Shown here one piece after another: positions 48,001 through 62,759 of a stretch of DNA of 64,000 nucleotides. The notes under the pieces were generated by a model. The model made no database searches. It was not told the DNA's origin and saw nothing but the letters and a program-made list of their open reading frames with translations. A program made the translations under genes and the position numbers. Each line of letters starts with the position of its first letter. The first letter of the stretch is position 1. Source of the DNA: Albimonas pacifica. Lineage in GTDB: Bacteria; Pseudomonadota; Alphaproteobacteria; Rhodobacterales; Rhodobacteraceae. The stretch lies in the NCBI RefSeq assembly GCF_900113695.1, contig NZ_FOQH01000010.1, positions 1 through 64,000 on the forward strand, in the 5' to 3' direction.

Positions 48001-49295
48001 GGCCGGTCCCCGCGGTCGATCTCGAGGCGCAGGAAATGCGCGGCGCAGGAAATGCAGGGGTCGTAGTTGCGGATCGTCTGCTCGCACAGGCGGCGCAGGT
48101 CCTCGTCCGGGCGGTCGGGGTCGGCGTCGACCAGGTGCAGGAGGTCCTCCTCGATGCTCGCCTGGTTCTGCGAGGTGGGGGGGACGATGGCCGCGGCGCG
48201 GATCAACCCGTCCTCGCCGATCTCGTAGCGGTGGTGCAGCAGCCCGCGCGGCGCCTCGGTCGCCGCCGCGCCGACGCCGGCGCGGGGCGCGATCTCGACG
48301 GCGGGGCGGTCCGGCTCCTCGTAGTCGGCGATGATCTGCAGGGCCTCGTCGAGGGCGTGCAGCATCTCGACCGCGCGCACCACCACGCTGCGATAGGGGT
48401 TGCGGCAGACCGGGCCCAGCCCGGCCTCGGCCGCGGCCTCCCGCGCCAGCGGCCGCAGCCGGGGGGCGTTCAGCGCGTAGCGGGCCATCGGGCCGACCAG
48501 GTAGGCCTCGCCCTCGGCGGTGCGCGAGTGCAGGGCGGTGGAGCGCTCCACCTGGCGCTCGCGGAACCGCTCGGGGAAGGCGGCGGGGTCGATGTCGAGC
48601 CCGCGGCTCGAGGCGATGCGCCCCTCGTTGAACGGGTATTCCCCGGGGTGGCGCAGGGCGACGAACAGGTAATCCCGCTCGCGGTCCGGGACGTCGAAGC
48701 CCGCGACCCAGCGCAGACAGGCCAGCGCGTCGTCGCGGGCCTGCTCCAGCTCGGGGACCAGCGTCGCCAGCTCCCGCCGGCGGGGGGCGCGATGAAAGCC
48801 GCCGACGCGGACGTTGATCGGGTGGATCTCGCGCCCGCCCAGCAGGGCCACGATCCGGTTGCCGGCCTTCTTCAGCGACAGGCCCCGGCGGAAGGCCTCG
48901 CCATGCTCCCGCGCCATCGAGACGGCGTCGTCGAAGCCGAGGAAGTCGGGGGCATGCAGCAGGTGGATGTGCAGGGCGTGGCTCTCGATCCACTCGCCGC
49001 AATAGATCAGCCGGCGCAGGGCGCGCAGCGGGCCCTCGACGCGGACGCCGAAGGCGCGCTCCACCGCATGCACCGTGCTCATCTGGTAGGCGACCGGGCA
49101 GATGCCGCAGATGCGGGCGGTGATGTCGTGCGCCTCCGACCAGTGGCGTCCGCGCAGCAGCGCCTCGAAGAAGCGGGGCGGCTCGAAGATCGAGAGTTCG
49201 GCCGAGCGCACGGCCCCGTCGCGCAGGGTCACCCGGAAGGCGCCCTCGCCCTCCACCCGCGCCAGCACGTCGACCGAGATCGTCCTAGTCGTCAT
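47997..49295 (-). CDS. hyhL: [NiFe] hydrogenase group 3b, large (alpha) subunit
   Basis: A 432-residue catalytic subunit. L1 motif RICGICP with Cys63 and Cys66; L2 motif [10 protein letters not shown] with Cys414 and Cys417; these four Cys hold the Ni-Fe(CN)2CO centre. Cleavage after His420 would release the last 12 residues. [15 protein letters not shown] and [15 protein letters not shown] are typical of the bidirectional cytoplasmic group 3b. The enzyme couples H2 and NADP(H), and some members reduce sulfur. Confidence 0.93.
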   Translation of the reverse strand: MTTRTISVDVLARVEGEGAFRVTLRDGAVRSAELSIFEPPRFFEALLRGRHWSEAHDITARICGICPVAYQMSTVHAVERAFGVRVEGPLRALRRLIYCGEWIESHALHIHLLHAPDFLGFDDAVSMAREHGEAFRRGLSLKKAGNRIVALLGGREIHPINVRVGGFHRAPRRRELATLVPELEQARDDALACLRWVAGFDVPDRERDYLFVALRHPGEYPFNEGRIASSRGLDIDPAAFPERFRERQVERSTALHSRTAEGEAYLVGPMARYALNAPRLRPLAREAAAEAGLGPVCRNPYRSVVVRAVEMLHALDEALQIIADYEEPDRPAVEIAPRAGVGAAATEAPRGLLHHRYEIGEDGLIRAAAIVPPTSQNQASIEEDLLHLVDADPDRPDEDLRRLCEQTIRNYDPCISCAAHFLRLEIDRGDRP

Positions 49296-50067
49296 GGCGC
49301 GCGCTCTCCTCGCGGAATGCCGGCGCGGCGGCGTTGAAGGTTCGGAACAGGCGGGCGATCTCCGGCCGCTCCAGGCCCAGCGCGCGCAGGCTGGCGGCCA
49401 GCGCGGCGGTGTTGGGCGTCTCCATCGGCCCGTGACAGCCGTAGCAGCCCCGCGCGTAGGCCGGGCAGATCGCCCCGCAGCCGGACCGGGTGACGGGGCC
49501 GAGGCAGGGAACCCCGCGCGCCACGCTCACGCAGGTCGTCCCCCGCGCCTTGCAGTCGATGCAGACGCTGTGGCCCGGCAAGGTCGGCCTGCGCCCGGCC
49601 AGCAGCGCCGAGATCGTCTCGACCAGCTGCGGCTTCGCGATCGGGCAGCCGTGAAGCTCGAAATCCACCGCGACGTGGTCCCCGATCGGCGTCGAGGCCG
49701 CGAGCGCGTCGATCGTCTCGGGCGAGGGATAGACCAGCGCCGCGAAGGCCCCCGGCTCCGCGAAGTTGCGCAGCGCCTGGATGCCTCCCGCCGTGGCGCA
49801 GGCGCCCAGCGTGACCAGCAGGCGGGAGCGGTCGCGCACGTCGCGGATCCGCGCCGCGTCCGCCGCCGTCGCGATCGAGCCCTCCACCAGCGACAGGTCG
49901 AACGCCCCCTCCGGCAGGCCCGCTGCGGAGGTGCGCAGCGCCTCGGGGAAATACGCGATGTCGAGGGCGGCGAAGATCTCCGGCAGCAGGTCCTCGCAGT
50001 CCAGCAGGGTCAGCTGGCAGCCGTCGCAGGAGGCGAATTTCCAGACGGCGACGCGGGGGCGGGGCAT
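49285..50067 (-). CDS. hyhS: [NiFe] hydrogenase group 3b, small (delta) subunit
   Basis: A 260-residue iron-sulfur protein. N-terminal [13 protein letters not shown] (Cys14, Cys17) and the later LGACATAGG and ELHGCPI cysteines hold the proximal cluster; a C-terminal part rich in Cys ([30 protein letters not shown]) carries two more clusters. No Tat signal, so it stays in the cytoplasm. Overlaps the large subunit gene by 11 bp. Confidence 0.92.
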   Translation of the reverse strand: MPRPRVAVWKFASCDGCQLTLLDCEDLLPEIFAALDIAYFPEALRTSAAGLPEGAFDLSLVEGSIATAADAARIRDVRDRSRLLVTLGACATAGGIQALRNFAEPGAFAALVYPSPETIDALAASTPIGDHVAVDFELHGCPIAKPQLVETISALLAGRRPTLPGHSVCIDCKARGTTCVSVARGVPCLGPVTRSGCGAICPAYARGCYGCHGPMETPNTAALAASLRALGLERPEIARLFRTFNAAAPAFREESARHDD

Positions 50068-50069
50068 GG

Positions 50070-50879
50070 TCACAGCTCCGCCACGTGCAGGCGGTCGGCG
50101 ACCCGCGCCAGCGGCGCCACCGGGCCGTCGCGGCACAGCAGGTCGCCCCCGAACTGGCAATGGCCGCACAGGCCGACCGCGCATTTCATGTTCCGCTCCA
50201 TCGAGATGTGGATGGCCTCCGCCGCCACCCCCGCCTCCAGCAGGGCCGAGGCGGCGAAGCGCATCATCACCTCCGGCCCGCAGACGAAGGCGACGGTCCG
50301 GGCCGGGTCGCGCACCCGCCGCGCGATGAGCGGCGGAACCACGCCGACATGGCCGCGCCAGTCCGGGCCGGCGTGGTCGACCGTCGCTTCGACCTCGACG
50401 CCCCGCGCGCGCCAGTCCGCCAGGTCCTCGCGGAACAGCGCCTGCGCGGGGCTGCGGGCGCCATAGACGAGCGTCGGCCGCTCCCCCCGTGCCACCAGCC
50501 GCCGGATCGCGGGGCGCACCGGGGCGAGGCCCAGCCCGCCGGCGACCGCGATCACCTCCCGCCCTTCGACCTCCGCCAGCGGCCATCCCTTTCCGAAAGG
50601 TCCGCGCACGCCCAGCATCGCGCCCTCTTCCAGCCCGGCCAGCGCGCGGGAGACGGCGCCGACCGCGCGGATCGTGTGGATGACGCGCCCCTCGGCGGCG
50701 GGGTCGCCGCTGTAGCTGACCGGGATCTCGCCGACCCCGAAGGCGGTGAGCATGGCGAAGCGGCCGGGCGCGGCGTCGAGGTCCTGGGGCCCGGCCTCGA
50801 CCGCCAGCGTCCATACGTCCTCCGCCTCCCGCCGCCGGGACAGCACCCGGGCCGGACGCGGCGTCGTTGCGTCGACCAT
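50070..50879 (-). CDS. hyhG: Hydrogenase group 3b FAD/NAD(P)-binding (gamma) subunit
   Basis: A 269-residue flavoprotein of the ferredoxin-NADP reductase type: FAD site [22 protein letters not shown](P) site [17 protein letters not shown] and [16 protein letters not shown], and the C-terminal [2Fe-2S] loop [23 protein letters not shown]. It passes electrons between NAD(P)H and the small subunit. ATG 50879 chosen; ATG 50903 would overlap the upstream gene. Confidence 0.9.
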   Translation of the reverse strand: MVDATTPRPARVLSRRREAEDVWTLAVEAGPQDLDAAPGRFAMLTAFGVGEIPVSYSGDPAAEGRVIHTIRAVGAVSRALAGLEEGAMLGVRGPFGKGWPLAEVEGREVIAVAGGLGLAPVRPAIRRLVARGERPTLVYGARSPAQALFREDLADWRARGVEVEATVDHAGPDWRGHVGVVPPLIARRVRDPARTVAFVCGPEVMMRFAASALLEAGVAAEAIHISMERNMKCAVGLCGHCQFGGDLLCRDGPVAPLARVADRLHVAEL

Positions 50880-50886
50880 TCGCCGT

Positions 50887-51369
50887 TCAGCCGGGATCGC
50901 CATAGACGTCGAGCACCTGCATCCGCGTGGCATGGAGCCGTTGCAGCAGCACCGGCACGAAGCGTTTCATCAGCGCATAGCCAAGGGCCGGGTCCGCCTC
51001 GCAGGCGTCTCGCAGCCGGACCGCGTCCAGCGCGATCGAGGCGACGGGCCCCAGCGCCGTCGCGTCCCAGGCCCAGCAGGCCTCGGGAACCAGCCAGGAG
51101 ACGCCGACCACTTCGCCGGGGCCGACCGTCTGGAAGGTCAGCGGCGCGCGGCCCGGAGCGTCCACCGACAGGGCGACCCGTCCCGACAGCAGCAGATGGG
51201 CGACCGCGGCCGGGGCCCCCTCGCGCAGCAGGCGCGCGCCCTCGGGGAATTCGGCCGGGGCGGCGCAGGCCTCCACCTCGAGCAGGAACGCCGGCGGCAG
51301 CCCCGCCATCAGGGGATGCGCGGCCAACGTCCGCGCCAACGCGGCCCCGGTCGTCGCGTCCGAGCTCAT
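50887..51369 (-). CDS. Cyclic-nucleotide-binding-domain protein in the hydrogenase operon
   Basis: A 160-residue protein made only of a cNMP-binding fold ([57 protein letters not shown]) and a C-terminal helix ([24 protein letters not shown]). It has no DNA-binding domain. It is placed between the beta and gamma subunit genes, coupled by ATGA, and probably joins or controls the enzyme rather than transcription. Confidence 0.82.
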   Translation of the reverse strand: MSSDATTGAALARTLAAHPLMAGLPPAFLLEVEACAAPAEFPEGARLLREGAPAAVAHLLLSGRVALSVDAPGRAPLTFQTVGPGEVVGVSWLVPEACWAWDATALGPVASIALDAVRLRDACEADPALGYALMKRFVPVLLQRLHATRMQVLDVYGDPG

Positions 51370-52487
51370 CGCTCGTCCTCCGGGCCGGCGGCGAACGCCG
51401 CCATCTCCTCGGTGATGTCGATCCCGACGGGACACCAGGCGATGCAGCGCCCGCAGCCCACGCAGCCCGAGGTTCCGAACTGCTCGATCCATGTCGCCAG
51501 CTTGTGGGTCAGCCATTGCCGGTAGCGCGAGCGGCCCGAGGCCCGCACCGCCCCCCCGTGAATGAACGAGAACTCGGTCGCGAAGCAGCTGTCCCATCGC
51601 TGATCGCGGGCGGTCTCCCGGCCGGAGAGGTCGCTGGTGTCCTCGACCGTGGTGCAGAAGCAGGTGGGGCAGACCTGGGTGCAGGCGCCGCAGGTCAGGC
51701 AGCGCGCGGCGACGTCGTCCCAGCGCGGATGCTCGAGGTCGGCCAGCAGCGCCCGCGGATCGCCCGGCGGCATCGCCCGGCCCATCCGCGCCTCGGCCCC
51801 CGCGATCACCTCGGCGCCCGCGGCGACCTCCCGCGGCGTCGCCGGGCGCGAGGGCAGGCCGGCGAGCATCGCGGCCCCCGCCTCGGACCCCGCCCGGGCG
51901 AGAAAGCGCGACCCCTCCGCCGAAACCAGCTCGGTCAGCACGACGTCATGGCCCTCGCCGACCTCCGGACCCGTCTGCATCGAGCTGCAGAAGCATGTCG
52001 CCGCCGGGTCCGCGCAGTTCACCGCGACCACGAACAGGCTCGACCGCCGCGCGGCGTAGCGGGCGTCGACATGGGCGCCGCCCAGCAACACCCGGTCCTG
52101 AACCGCGATGGCCTTCAGCTCGCAGGCTCGCACGCCGATGAAGGCGAAACGCTCCTCGGGCAGGGGTGCGGGGCGGAGGTCCACCTCCCCGCCCTCCCGC
52201 CGGGCGCTCCACAACCGCTCCCGCGGGGGATGGAGGAAGCGCTTCCAGGACTGCGGGGCCAAGGCGTAGCCGAACAGCGCTCCGTCGTCCCTGGGGCGCA
52301 GGCGATAGCGGCCGGGGGCCTGCTCGTCGCCCCAGCCTCGGGGCAGGTCGTCGGTCGAGGAGACGTCGTCGTGGACGATCGCCCCCTCGCCAGGCGTCGG
52401 GCCGATCACCCGAAACCCCGTCCCGGCCAGCGCGGAGATCAGCGCGTCGAGACCCTCGACGGTCAGCACGAGGTCCGGGGCGTTCAT
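51366..52487 (-). CDS. hyhB: Hydrogenase group 3b iron-sulfur (beta) subunit
   Basis: A 373-residue protein of the sulfhydrogenase beta / anaerobic sulfite reductase A type. N-terminal ~230 residues carry [19 protein letters not shown]; then two [4Fe-4S] sites ([16 protein letters not shown] and [14 protein letters not shown]). It relays electrons and in sulfur-reducing members makes up the sulfur side. First gene of the operon, divergent from ftsH across a 314-bp control region. Confidence 0.9.
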   Translation of the reverse strand: MNAPDLVLTVEGLDALISALAGTGFRVIGPTPGEGAIVHDDVSSTDDLPRGWGDEQAPGRYRLRPRDDGALFGYALAPQSWKRFLHPPRERLWSARREGGEVDLRPAPLPEERFAFIGVRACELKAIAVQDRVLLGGAHVDARYAARRSSLFVVAVNCADPAATCFCSSMQTGPEVGEGHDVVLTELVSAEGSRFLARAGSEAGAAMLAGLPSRPATPREVAAGAEVIAGAEARMGRAMPPGDPRALLADLEHPRWDDVAARCLTCGACTQVCPTCFCTTVEDTSDLSGRETARDQRWDSCFATEFSFIHGGAVRASGRSRYRQWLTHKLATWIEQFGTSGCVGCGRCIAWCPVGIDITEEMAAFAAGPEDER

Positions 52488-52676
52488 GCGGCCGGCGCCT
52501 CCCGCGCGGGTCCCGGCGCCGTTCGCGCCCGGTGCGGCGCCCGCTGCGGCGCGGGGGGCCGACGCCGGCCGACGGGCGCGGAGCGTGGGGCGGGACGCGA
52601 GAGGGCGGTCATGGCGGTCTTCCGTTCGATCCTTGCGGAACCTGTTTCATGTTGCGCCGACCCGGCGGCCGGCGCG

Positions 52677-52729
52677 TTGACCCATGTCATTCCGCGGCGG
52701 CCGCTCGTGCGCGAGTTGATCGGCGTCAA
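52677..52729. promoter_or_regulatory. Two Fnr/Crp-type boxes between hydrogenase operon and ftsH
   Basis: TTGACCCATGTCAT (52,677-52,690) and TTGATCGGCGTCAA (52,716-52,729) each differ by one or two bases from TTGAT-N4-ATCAA and are 39 bp apart centre to centre. The second box is a good match for FnrL/Dnr-type regulators. The rest of 52,488-52,801 shows no gene. A direct role in either direction is inferred. Confidence 0.6.
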
Positions 52730-52801
52730 GGCGACCGCCCCCCAATTCCCCGACACTGTTTCGCAATCCGCCCGCCGGAGACGTGAAGGGAGTGAAACGT
52801 C

Positions 52802-54693
52802 TTGGACCGGTCGAAGCTGCCGCTGATCGCCCAGTTCCTGTTCGTCTTCGCGCTGGTCTTCGCGGTCCAGAGCTACCTGCGCGACGCCGCGACCGTCGAG
52901 GAGATCCCCTACAGCGCCTTCCGCAAGGCGCTCTCCCAGGGCGAGACGACCGACCTGGTGGTCTCCGGCGACGAGATCCGCGGCGCCTGGCGCACGCCCC
53001 GCGACGGGGCGACCGGCTTCCGCACCCGCCGCGTGGACGAGGCGCTGGCCGCCGAGCTCGACGCCGCCGGCGCCGTCTACCGCGGCGCCCCCGACGTCTC
53101 GTGGCTGGCGCTGCTGCTGTCGTGGGTGGCGCCCGCGGCGATCTTCGTGGGCCTGTGGTGGCTGGTCCTGCGCCGCATGGGGGGCGCGGGCGGCATGGGC
53201 GGCGGGCTGATGTCCGTCGGCCGCAGCCGCGCGAAGGTCTATGTCGAGAAGGCGGTCAAGGTCACCTTCGCCGACGTTGCCGGCGTCGACGAGGCCAAGC
53301 AGGAGCTGCAGGAGCTGGTCGAGTTCCTGCGCGCCCCCGAGGCCCACGCCTCGCTGGGCGCCCGCGCCCCCAAGGGCGTGCTGCTGCTGGGCCCGCCGGG
53401 CACCGGCAAGACCCTGCTGGCCCGCGCCGTGGCGGGGGAGGCCGGCTGCCCGTTCTTCTCGATCTCCGGCTCGGAGTTCGTCGAGATGTTCGTGGGCGTC
53501 GGCGCCGCCCGCGTCCGCGACCTGTTCGAACAGGCCCGCGCCAAGGCCCCCGCGATCATCTTCATCGACGAGCTCGACGCGCTCGGCCGCGCCCGCGGCG
53601 CCGGCCCCGCCTTCGGCGGCCATGACGAGCGCGAGCAGACCCTGAACCAGCTGCTGACCGAGCTCGACGGCTTCGACGCCTCCGCCGGGGTGGTGCTGCT
53701 GGCCGCGACCAACCGGCCCGAGATCCTCGACCCCGCGCTGCTGCGCGCCGGGCGCTTCGACCGCCAGGTGCTGATCGACCGCCCCGACCGCCCCGGGCGC
53801 GAGGCGATCCTGCGCGTCCACCTGAAGAAGGTCGTGATCGCGCCCGAGGTCGACCCCGCCGCGCTCGCCGCGCTGACGCCGGGCTTCACCGGCGCCGACC
53901 TCGCCAACCTGGTGAACGAGGCGGCCCTTCTCGCCACCCGCCGCCGGGCCGAGGCGGTGGAGATGGCGGACTTCACCCGCGCCGTCGAACGCATCGTCGC
54001 CGGGCTCGAGAAACGCAGCCGCCTGATGAACCCGCGCGAGCGCGAGATCGTGGCGGTGCACGAGACCGGCCACGCCCTCGTCGCCCAGTCGCTGCCGGGG
54101 GTGGACCGGGTCCACAAGATCTCGATCATCCCGCGCGGCGTCGGCGCGCTGGGCTACACCATCCAGCGCCCGACCGAGGACCGCTGGCTGATGACGGCCG
54201 AGGAGCTGGAGCGCAAGATCATGGTCCTGATGGGCGGCCGCGCCGCCGAGGAGCTGGTCTTCGACCACCGCTCCACCGGCGCCGCCGACGACCTCGCCAA
54301 GGCCACCGACATCGCCCGCGCCATGGCCGCCCGCTACGCGATGGAGGCGGACCTGGGCCCCGTCGCCTGGGAGACCGACGCCCCCAACCTGCTGGGCCTG
54401 CCGGGCGAGCGGCCGGGCCGTCCGCCGGTCAGCCAGGCCCAGGCCGAGCGCATCGACGCCGCCGTGACCGCGATCCTCGCGCGGACCTACGCCCGCACGC
54501 GCGCCCTGCTGGAGGATCGCCGCGCCGACCTCGACCGCGTCTCCGCCGCCCTGCTGGCGCACGAGACGCTCGAGGCCGACGCGCTTCGCGACCTGCTGGC
54601 CGAGGGCGCCGCCGGCCGCGGTCCCGGCGCCCGGCCGGAAGCCGATCCCGCCGCCCCGCCTCCGCCCGCCCCGCCTCCCGCCGCGCAAGAAGG

Positions 54694-54697
<4 letters not shown>
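52802..54697 (+). CDS. ftsH: FtsH-family ATP-dependent zinc metalloprotease
   Basis: A 631-residue protein from TTG 52802 (AGGGAG upstream). Membrane helices at ~8-24 and ~100-123 enclose a short periplasmic part; AAA+ module has Walker A GPPGTGKT (197-204) and Walker [10 protein letters not shown]; the zinc site is HETGH (420-424; HEAGH in most members). It degrades membrane and soluble proteins. It is likely a second copy beside the housekeeping gene, since it sits in a hydrogenase/redox locus and overlaps ppsA by ATGA. Confidence 0.9.
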
Positions 54698-57093
<2,396 letters not shown>

Positions 57094-57137
57094 GAGGCCG
57101 CTCGCAGCCGCCGCCGGCGCCCTCCCCGGGGCGCAGG

Positions 57138-57163
57138 CCGCCGCCTGCGCGCGCAGGCGGCGG
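57138..57163 (+). terminator. Perfect 13-bp palindrome after ppsA
   Basis: CCGCCGCCTGCGC directly followed by GCGCAGGCGGCGG, 45 bp after the ppsA stop. It makes a very stable hairpin; T-poor, as is usual for terminators in such G+C-rich DNA. Confidence 0.65.
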
Positions 57164-57752
57164 CGGTCTGTCGAGCGCGTCGCCCGGCCGCGGCGTTTCC
57201 CGGCGCATCCCATGCGGCCGGTCGATCCGCGAGCGTCCCACGGGCAGGGCCTCCTTGCTGCGGTCCGCGTCGTCGCCCGGGCCCGCGCCGTTCGTCCCTG
57301 GATCGACCTCGCTCGCCAGGCCGCCCCGCGGACCGGCAAGACCTCGGCTTCGACGTCTCCCCGGCGCCGGCGGCGCAGGGATGGGCCCGGGTCCATCGCC
57401 GGAACCAGCGGCAGACCGATGCCCGGCGGCCGAAGCCGTCCGAGCGGCCCCGCCAGGGCGAACCGGGAAGCACGATGCAGACCGCGCCGTCCAGCGCATG
57501 GCGGCGATCTTCCGGTCTGCGGCCACGGCTCCGACGCCGGCCGCAGGGTCCGCACGCCGGACGGGCCCGGGCCGCGCACGGGGCGTCCCGTCGGCGGCGC
57601 CGGGACAGGCGCGCCCCCGGGCGCCGCGCGTCCCCTCGATGCCGCAAGGTCGGAGGGGATGGGCGGCGCGGCGCCGTCTGGACCTCTCCCGCGGCGGGAT
57701 TATGCTGAACGAACCGAGCGCGGCCCGCGCGTCGAAGGGGAGGGGAGCACGC
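57164..57752. other. Intergenic stretch before the Crp/Fnr gene
   Basis: About 590 bp with open but meaningless frames (Arg/Pro/Gly-rich). No Fnr-like box or tRNA could be seen. An in-frame ATG at 57,702 could lengthen the next gene by 17 codons. Confidence 0.5.
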
Positions 57753-58478
57753 ATGCACGAGACCGACCACACCGGCATGATGCGCCGGCTGACGCCGGGC
57801 TTGTGGCGCCGCCTCTCCAGGGCCTGCAGCGAGGTCGTCGAGATCCCCGCCGGCACCCATGTCACCCGCGCCGGCGCCCCGATCGGCACCAGCGCCCTGC
57901 TGCTCGACGGGCTGATCGTGCGCAACGCCACCGACGGCGCCGGCGAGGCGCAGATGGTCGCCCTGCAGGTGCCCGGCGACTTCGTCGACCTGCACGGCCT
58001 GCCGCTGGGCCGGCTCGATCACGACGTGCAGGCGGTCAGCCGCGCCCGGCTGGCCCTGTTCCCCCACCCCGCGCTCTTCGAGATCGTCGACGCCAGCGCC
58101 GAGGACGCCCGCGCCCTGTGGGGGCTGACGCTGGTCGACGCCGCCATCCACCGCCACTGGACCTTCCGGACCGGCAAGCTGCGCGCGCTCGCCGGCATGG
58201 CCAACTTCATGTGCGAGATGCAGCTGCGCATGGAGCTCTGCGGCCGCTGCCGCGACGGCCGGTTCGAGCTGCCGCTGACCCAGCGCCAGCTCGCCGAGGC
58301 CTGCGGCATGTCCAACGTCCACGTCAATCGCACCCTGCGAGAGCTGCGCGAGGCCGGCATCTGCGCCATGCGCGAGGGCGAGGTGCAGATCCTCGACCGC
58401 GCCGAGGCGGTCCGCATCGGCCGCTTCGACCCGGGCTACCTGTTCCTGCCGTGGGAAGGGGCCGACGGCGGCCCCTGA
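57753..58478 (+). CDS. Crp/Fnr-family transcription regulator
   Basis: A 241-residue regulator from ATG 57753 (GGGGAGGGGAG site). Cyclic-nucleotide-type sensor domain at ~20-135 (EIPAGTHVTRAGAPIG, VPGDFVDLHGLPLGRLDHDV), dimer helix, and a C-terminal winged helix (LPLTQRQLAEACGMSNVHVNRTLRELREAGI). It lacks the N-terminal Cys cluster of FnrL, so it does not carry [4Fe-4S]; the signal is unknown. It may act on the boxes at 52,677-52,729 (inference). Confidence 0.88.
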   Translation: MHETDHTGMMRRLTPGLWRRLSRACSEVVEIPAGTHVTRAGAPIGTSALLLDGLIVRNATDGAGEAQMVALQVPGDFVDLHGLPLGRLDHDVQAVSRARLALFPHPALFEIVDASAEDARALWGLTLVDAAIHRHWTFRTGKLRALAGMANFMCEMQLRMELCGRCRDGRFELPLTQRQLAEACGMSNVHVNRTLRELREAGICAMREGEVQILDRAEAVRIGRFDPGYLFLPWEGADGGP

Positions 58479-58482
58479 CTAC

Positions 58483-58509
58483 GGGGCCCCCGGCACGGCC
58501 GGGGACCCC
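58483..58509. terminator. Bidirectional hairpin between convergent genes
   Basis: GGGG-C-CCCCGGC-ACG-GCCGGGG-A-CCCC: an 11-bp stem with one mismatch, lying between the regulator and the convergent catalase gene. Confidence 0.7.
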
Positions 58510-58533
58510 GCTCGGGACCTCAAGGGCGCGCGC

Positions 58534-60585
<2,052 letters not shown>

Positions 60586-60988
60586 GAACGGCGTTCCTTG
60601 CGTCTGTCCGGGGTCCGGGGTGGGGAGGCGCCGCGGCGGACCGGGAGGGGCCGCGGCGCTCCTCCAGCTAGCGGGCCCGGGGGAACGGCAAGGCGGCCTT
60701 AACATTTGTTATCCCGGCGCGACCTCGACCGGGCCTTCCACGACAGGTTACGACTCCCCACCTGCCGCAGGGTCGTCGCCGGGGCGTTCCTGCAAGTTCT
60801 TGTCACTCTTTCAAAACATCCCGCCCCCCACCCCTGCGTCGCGTCCCAAGGCCGTCCCCGCGGCCGTCCGGAGCGGCCCCGGGACACGCCTCCGGACCGG
60901 CCGGAGGGCCGCTTGCCGGCCGGGATCGCGCCGCAATCTGGACACGGGTCGCCGCCGCTTTGTGCGGAATTGCAACTTCGAGGCCGCC
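60586..60988. other. Divergent promoter region of catalase and acyl-CoA dehydrogenase genes
   Basis: About 400 bp with no supported gene. A short palindrome TAACA-TT-TGTTA lies at 60,700-60,711, in an A/T-rich island (CCTTAACATTTGTTATCC) within very G+C-rich DNA, the best regulator-site candidate seen. Frames through it are chance products of base composition. Confidence 0.5.
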
Positions 60989-62008
60989 ATGCACCACACC
61001 CGCTCCCTACAGCCGTCGCCGGTCGAGCGATGCGCGCCGATCCTCGCCGATCTGCGCGACGGCGCCTGGCTGGCGCCGGAGACCTGGGCGACGCCCCAGG
61101 CGCTCCACGCGGTGCTGCGCCAGGTGGCGGCGCGGGACCTCTCCGCGGGGCGGCTGCTGGAGGGGCACGCCAACGCCCACCGGCTGATCCGCGCCCACGG
61201 CACGCCCGCCCAGCTCTCGGAGGCGCGGGGCGCGATGACCGACGGCGAGCTCTACGGCGTCTGGGCCGCGGACGGCGACCAGCCGGCGACCTGGGACGGC
61301 GCCCGGATGGGCGGGTCCAAGCGCTTCGCCTCCGGCCTCGGCATGGTCCGGCGCGCGATCGTCCCGGCGCAGCGCGTCGGCAAGGGCGGCAGGCAGCTCC
61401 TGCTGGTCGAGGTCGACGACCCCCGCCGCCAGCGGCCGGAGGAATGGGACGTCTCGGGCATGGCCGACAGCCGCTCGGGCGGGTTCGACTGCGCCGGCCT
61501 CGTCGGCGAGCCCCTGGGCGCCCCCGACGTCTACACCGCCGAGCCGCAGTTCATCGGCGGGACCTGGCGGATCGCGGCGGTGACGCTGGGCGGGATCGTG
61601 GGCCTGCTGGACCGCGCCCGCGCCGCGCTCGCCCGGCGCGGCCATCTCGAGGCCGAGGCCCAGCTCCTGCGTCTCGCGCCCATCGGCATCCGGGCGCTGG
61701 CGGCCGACGCCGCCATCGCCCGCGCGGCCGAGTTCGCCGAAAGCGCCGCCGCGCGCGCCGAGCCGCAGCGCGCCGCCACCCTGTCGATCTCGACCCGCCT
61801 GCTGACCGAGGAGCTCGGCCAGGACGCCATCGCGGCGGTCGAGCGCTCGGTGGGCCTGGGCATGTTCGCCCTCGACGACCCGGTCGGGCGCATGGCGCGC
61901 GACCTCGCCTGCTACCTCCGCCAGGCCGCGCGGGACGCGATGACGCTCCGCGTGGGCCGCGACCTGCTGGTCGACGGCGGCACGCTCGAAAGTTGGTTTG
62001 ATGCTTGA
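60989..62008 (+). CDS. Acyl-CoA dehydrogenase-family protein
   Basis: A 339-residue protein, shorter than standard ACADs (~380). The middle beta domain (GELYGVWAADGDQPATWDGARMGGSKRFASG) and helical C-terminus (GIVGLLDRARAALARRGHLEAEA, GIRALAADAAIARAAEFAE) fit the family, but the usual catalytic Glu region is not evident. In alphaproteobacteria this form travels with a PIG-L deacetylase, a methyltransferase and a glycosyltransferase. The shared pathway product is unknown. Confidence 0.75.
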   Translation: MHHTRSLQPSPVERCAPILADLRDGAWLAPETWATPQALHAVLRQVAARDLSAGRLLEGHANAHRLIRAHGTPAQLSEARGAMTDGELYGVWAADGDQPATWDGARMGGSKRFASGLGMVRRAIVPAQRVGKGGRQLLLVEVDDPRRQRPEEWDVSGMADSRSGGFDCAGLVGEPLGAPDVYTAEPQFIGGTWRIAAVTLGGIVGLLDRARAALARRGHLEAEAQLLRLAPIGIRALAADAAIARAAEFAESAAARAEPQRAATLSISTRLLTEELGQDAIAAVERSVGLGMFALDDPVGRMARDLACYLRQAARDAMTLRVGRDLLVDGGTLESWFDA

Positions 62009-62759
62009 TCGCCCCCCCACGCTCCCTCCCCCGTTCGACGCCACGGTCCCCCGGCCGCAGGTGTTCGAGACCTCCGCCGCCGCGCTCTGCGGCGGGCGGC
62101 CGGCGCTGGTGCTGGCGCCCCATCCCGACGACGAGTCGCTGGCCTGCGGCGGCCTGCTCGCGGCCTGCTTCGCCGACGCGGGCGCGCATGTGATCTGCCT
62201 GACCGACGGCGGCGCCTCGCACCTCGGCTCGCCGACATGGTCGCGCGCCGCCCTCTCCGCCCTGCGCCGGCAGGAGATGGAGGCGGCGCTTCGCGACCTC
62301 GGCGGCGGGCCCGGGGACCTCACCTGGCTGGGCCTGCCCGACGCCGCCTCGGACACGATCGCCAACCTCGGCCCCGTGGTCGCCGCGGTGATCGAGGCGG
62401 CCCGGCGCGTCGACGCCCGCAGCCTCTTCGCCCCCTGCGAGACCGACCCCCACTGCGACCACGAGGTCGCCGCCGCCGTGGCGCGCGCCGCCGCCTGCAT
62501 GGCGGGGCTGCGCCTCTACAGCTACCCGGTCTGGTCGCGCTGGCGCGACCCTGGCTTCCGCGAGCGCCTGGGCGCGCCCTGCGAGTTCCGCGTCGACCCC
62601 GGCCCCTGGCGGGCCGCCAAGGGCGCCGCGATCCGCCGCCACCGCAGCCAGCTCGGCCAGGTGGTGCACGACGCGCGCGAGGCCTTCGCGATGTCCCCGG
62701 CCTTCGTCGCGATGTTCGAGGCCGGCCCCGAGATCTTCTTCGAAAGGGAGCCCCGCTGA
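62001..62759 (+). CDS. PIG-L/LmbE-family N-deacetylase
   Basis: A 252-residue protein. Zinc site motif PHPDDESLACGG (residues ~40-51) plus the later HCDHEVAAA pair, the PIG-L signature. Members remove N-acetyl groups from sugars such as GlcNAc-linked compounds. It overlaps the upstream gene by 8 bp and the next by an ATG on its stop codon. Confidence 0.85.
   Translation: MLDRPPTLPPPFDATVPRPQVFETSAAALCGGRPALVLAPHPDDESLACGGLLAACFADAGAHVICLTDGGASHLGSPTWSRAALSALRRQEMEAALRDLGGGPGDLTWLGLPDAASDTIANLGPVVAAVIEAARRVDARSLFAPCETDPHCDHEVAAAVARAAACMAGLRLYSYPVWSRWRDPGFRERLGAPCEFRVDPGPWRAAKGAAIRRHRSQLGQVVHDAREAFAMSPAFVAMFEAGPEIFFEREPR

Noticed and set aside
45690-49337. Rightward 1215-codon frame opposite the hydrogenase and ATPase genes
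   Set aside because: It is the antisense of well-recognised genes; product is Arg/Gly/Ala-rich with no domain.
50085-52826. Rightward 913-codon frame opposite hydrogenase subunits
   Set aside because: Antisense of genes with all conserved cysteine motifs; composition not protein-like.
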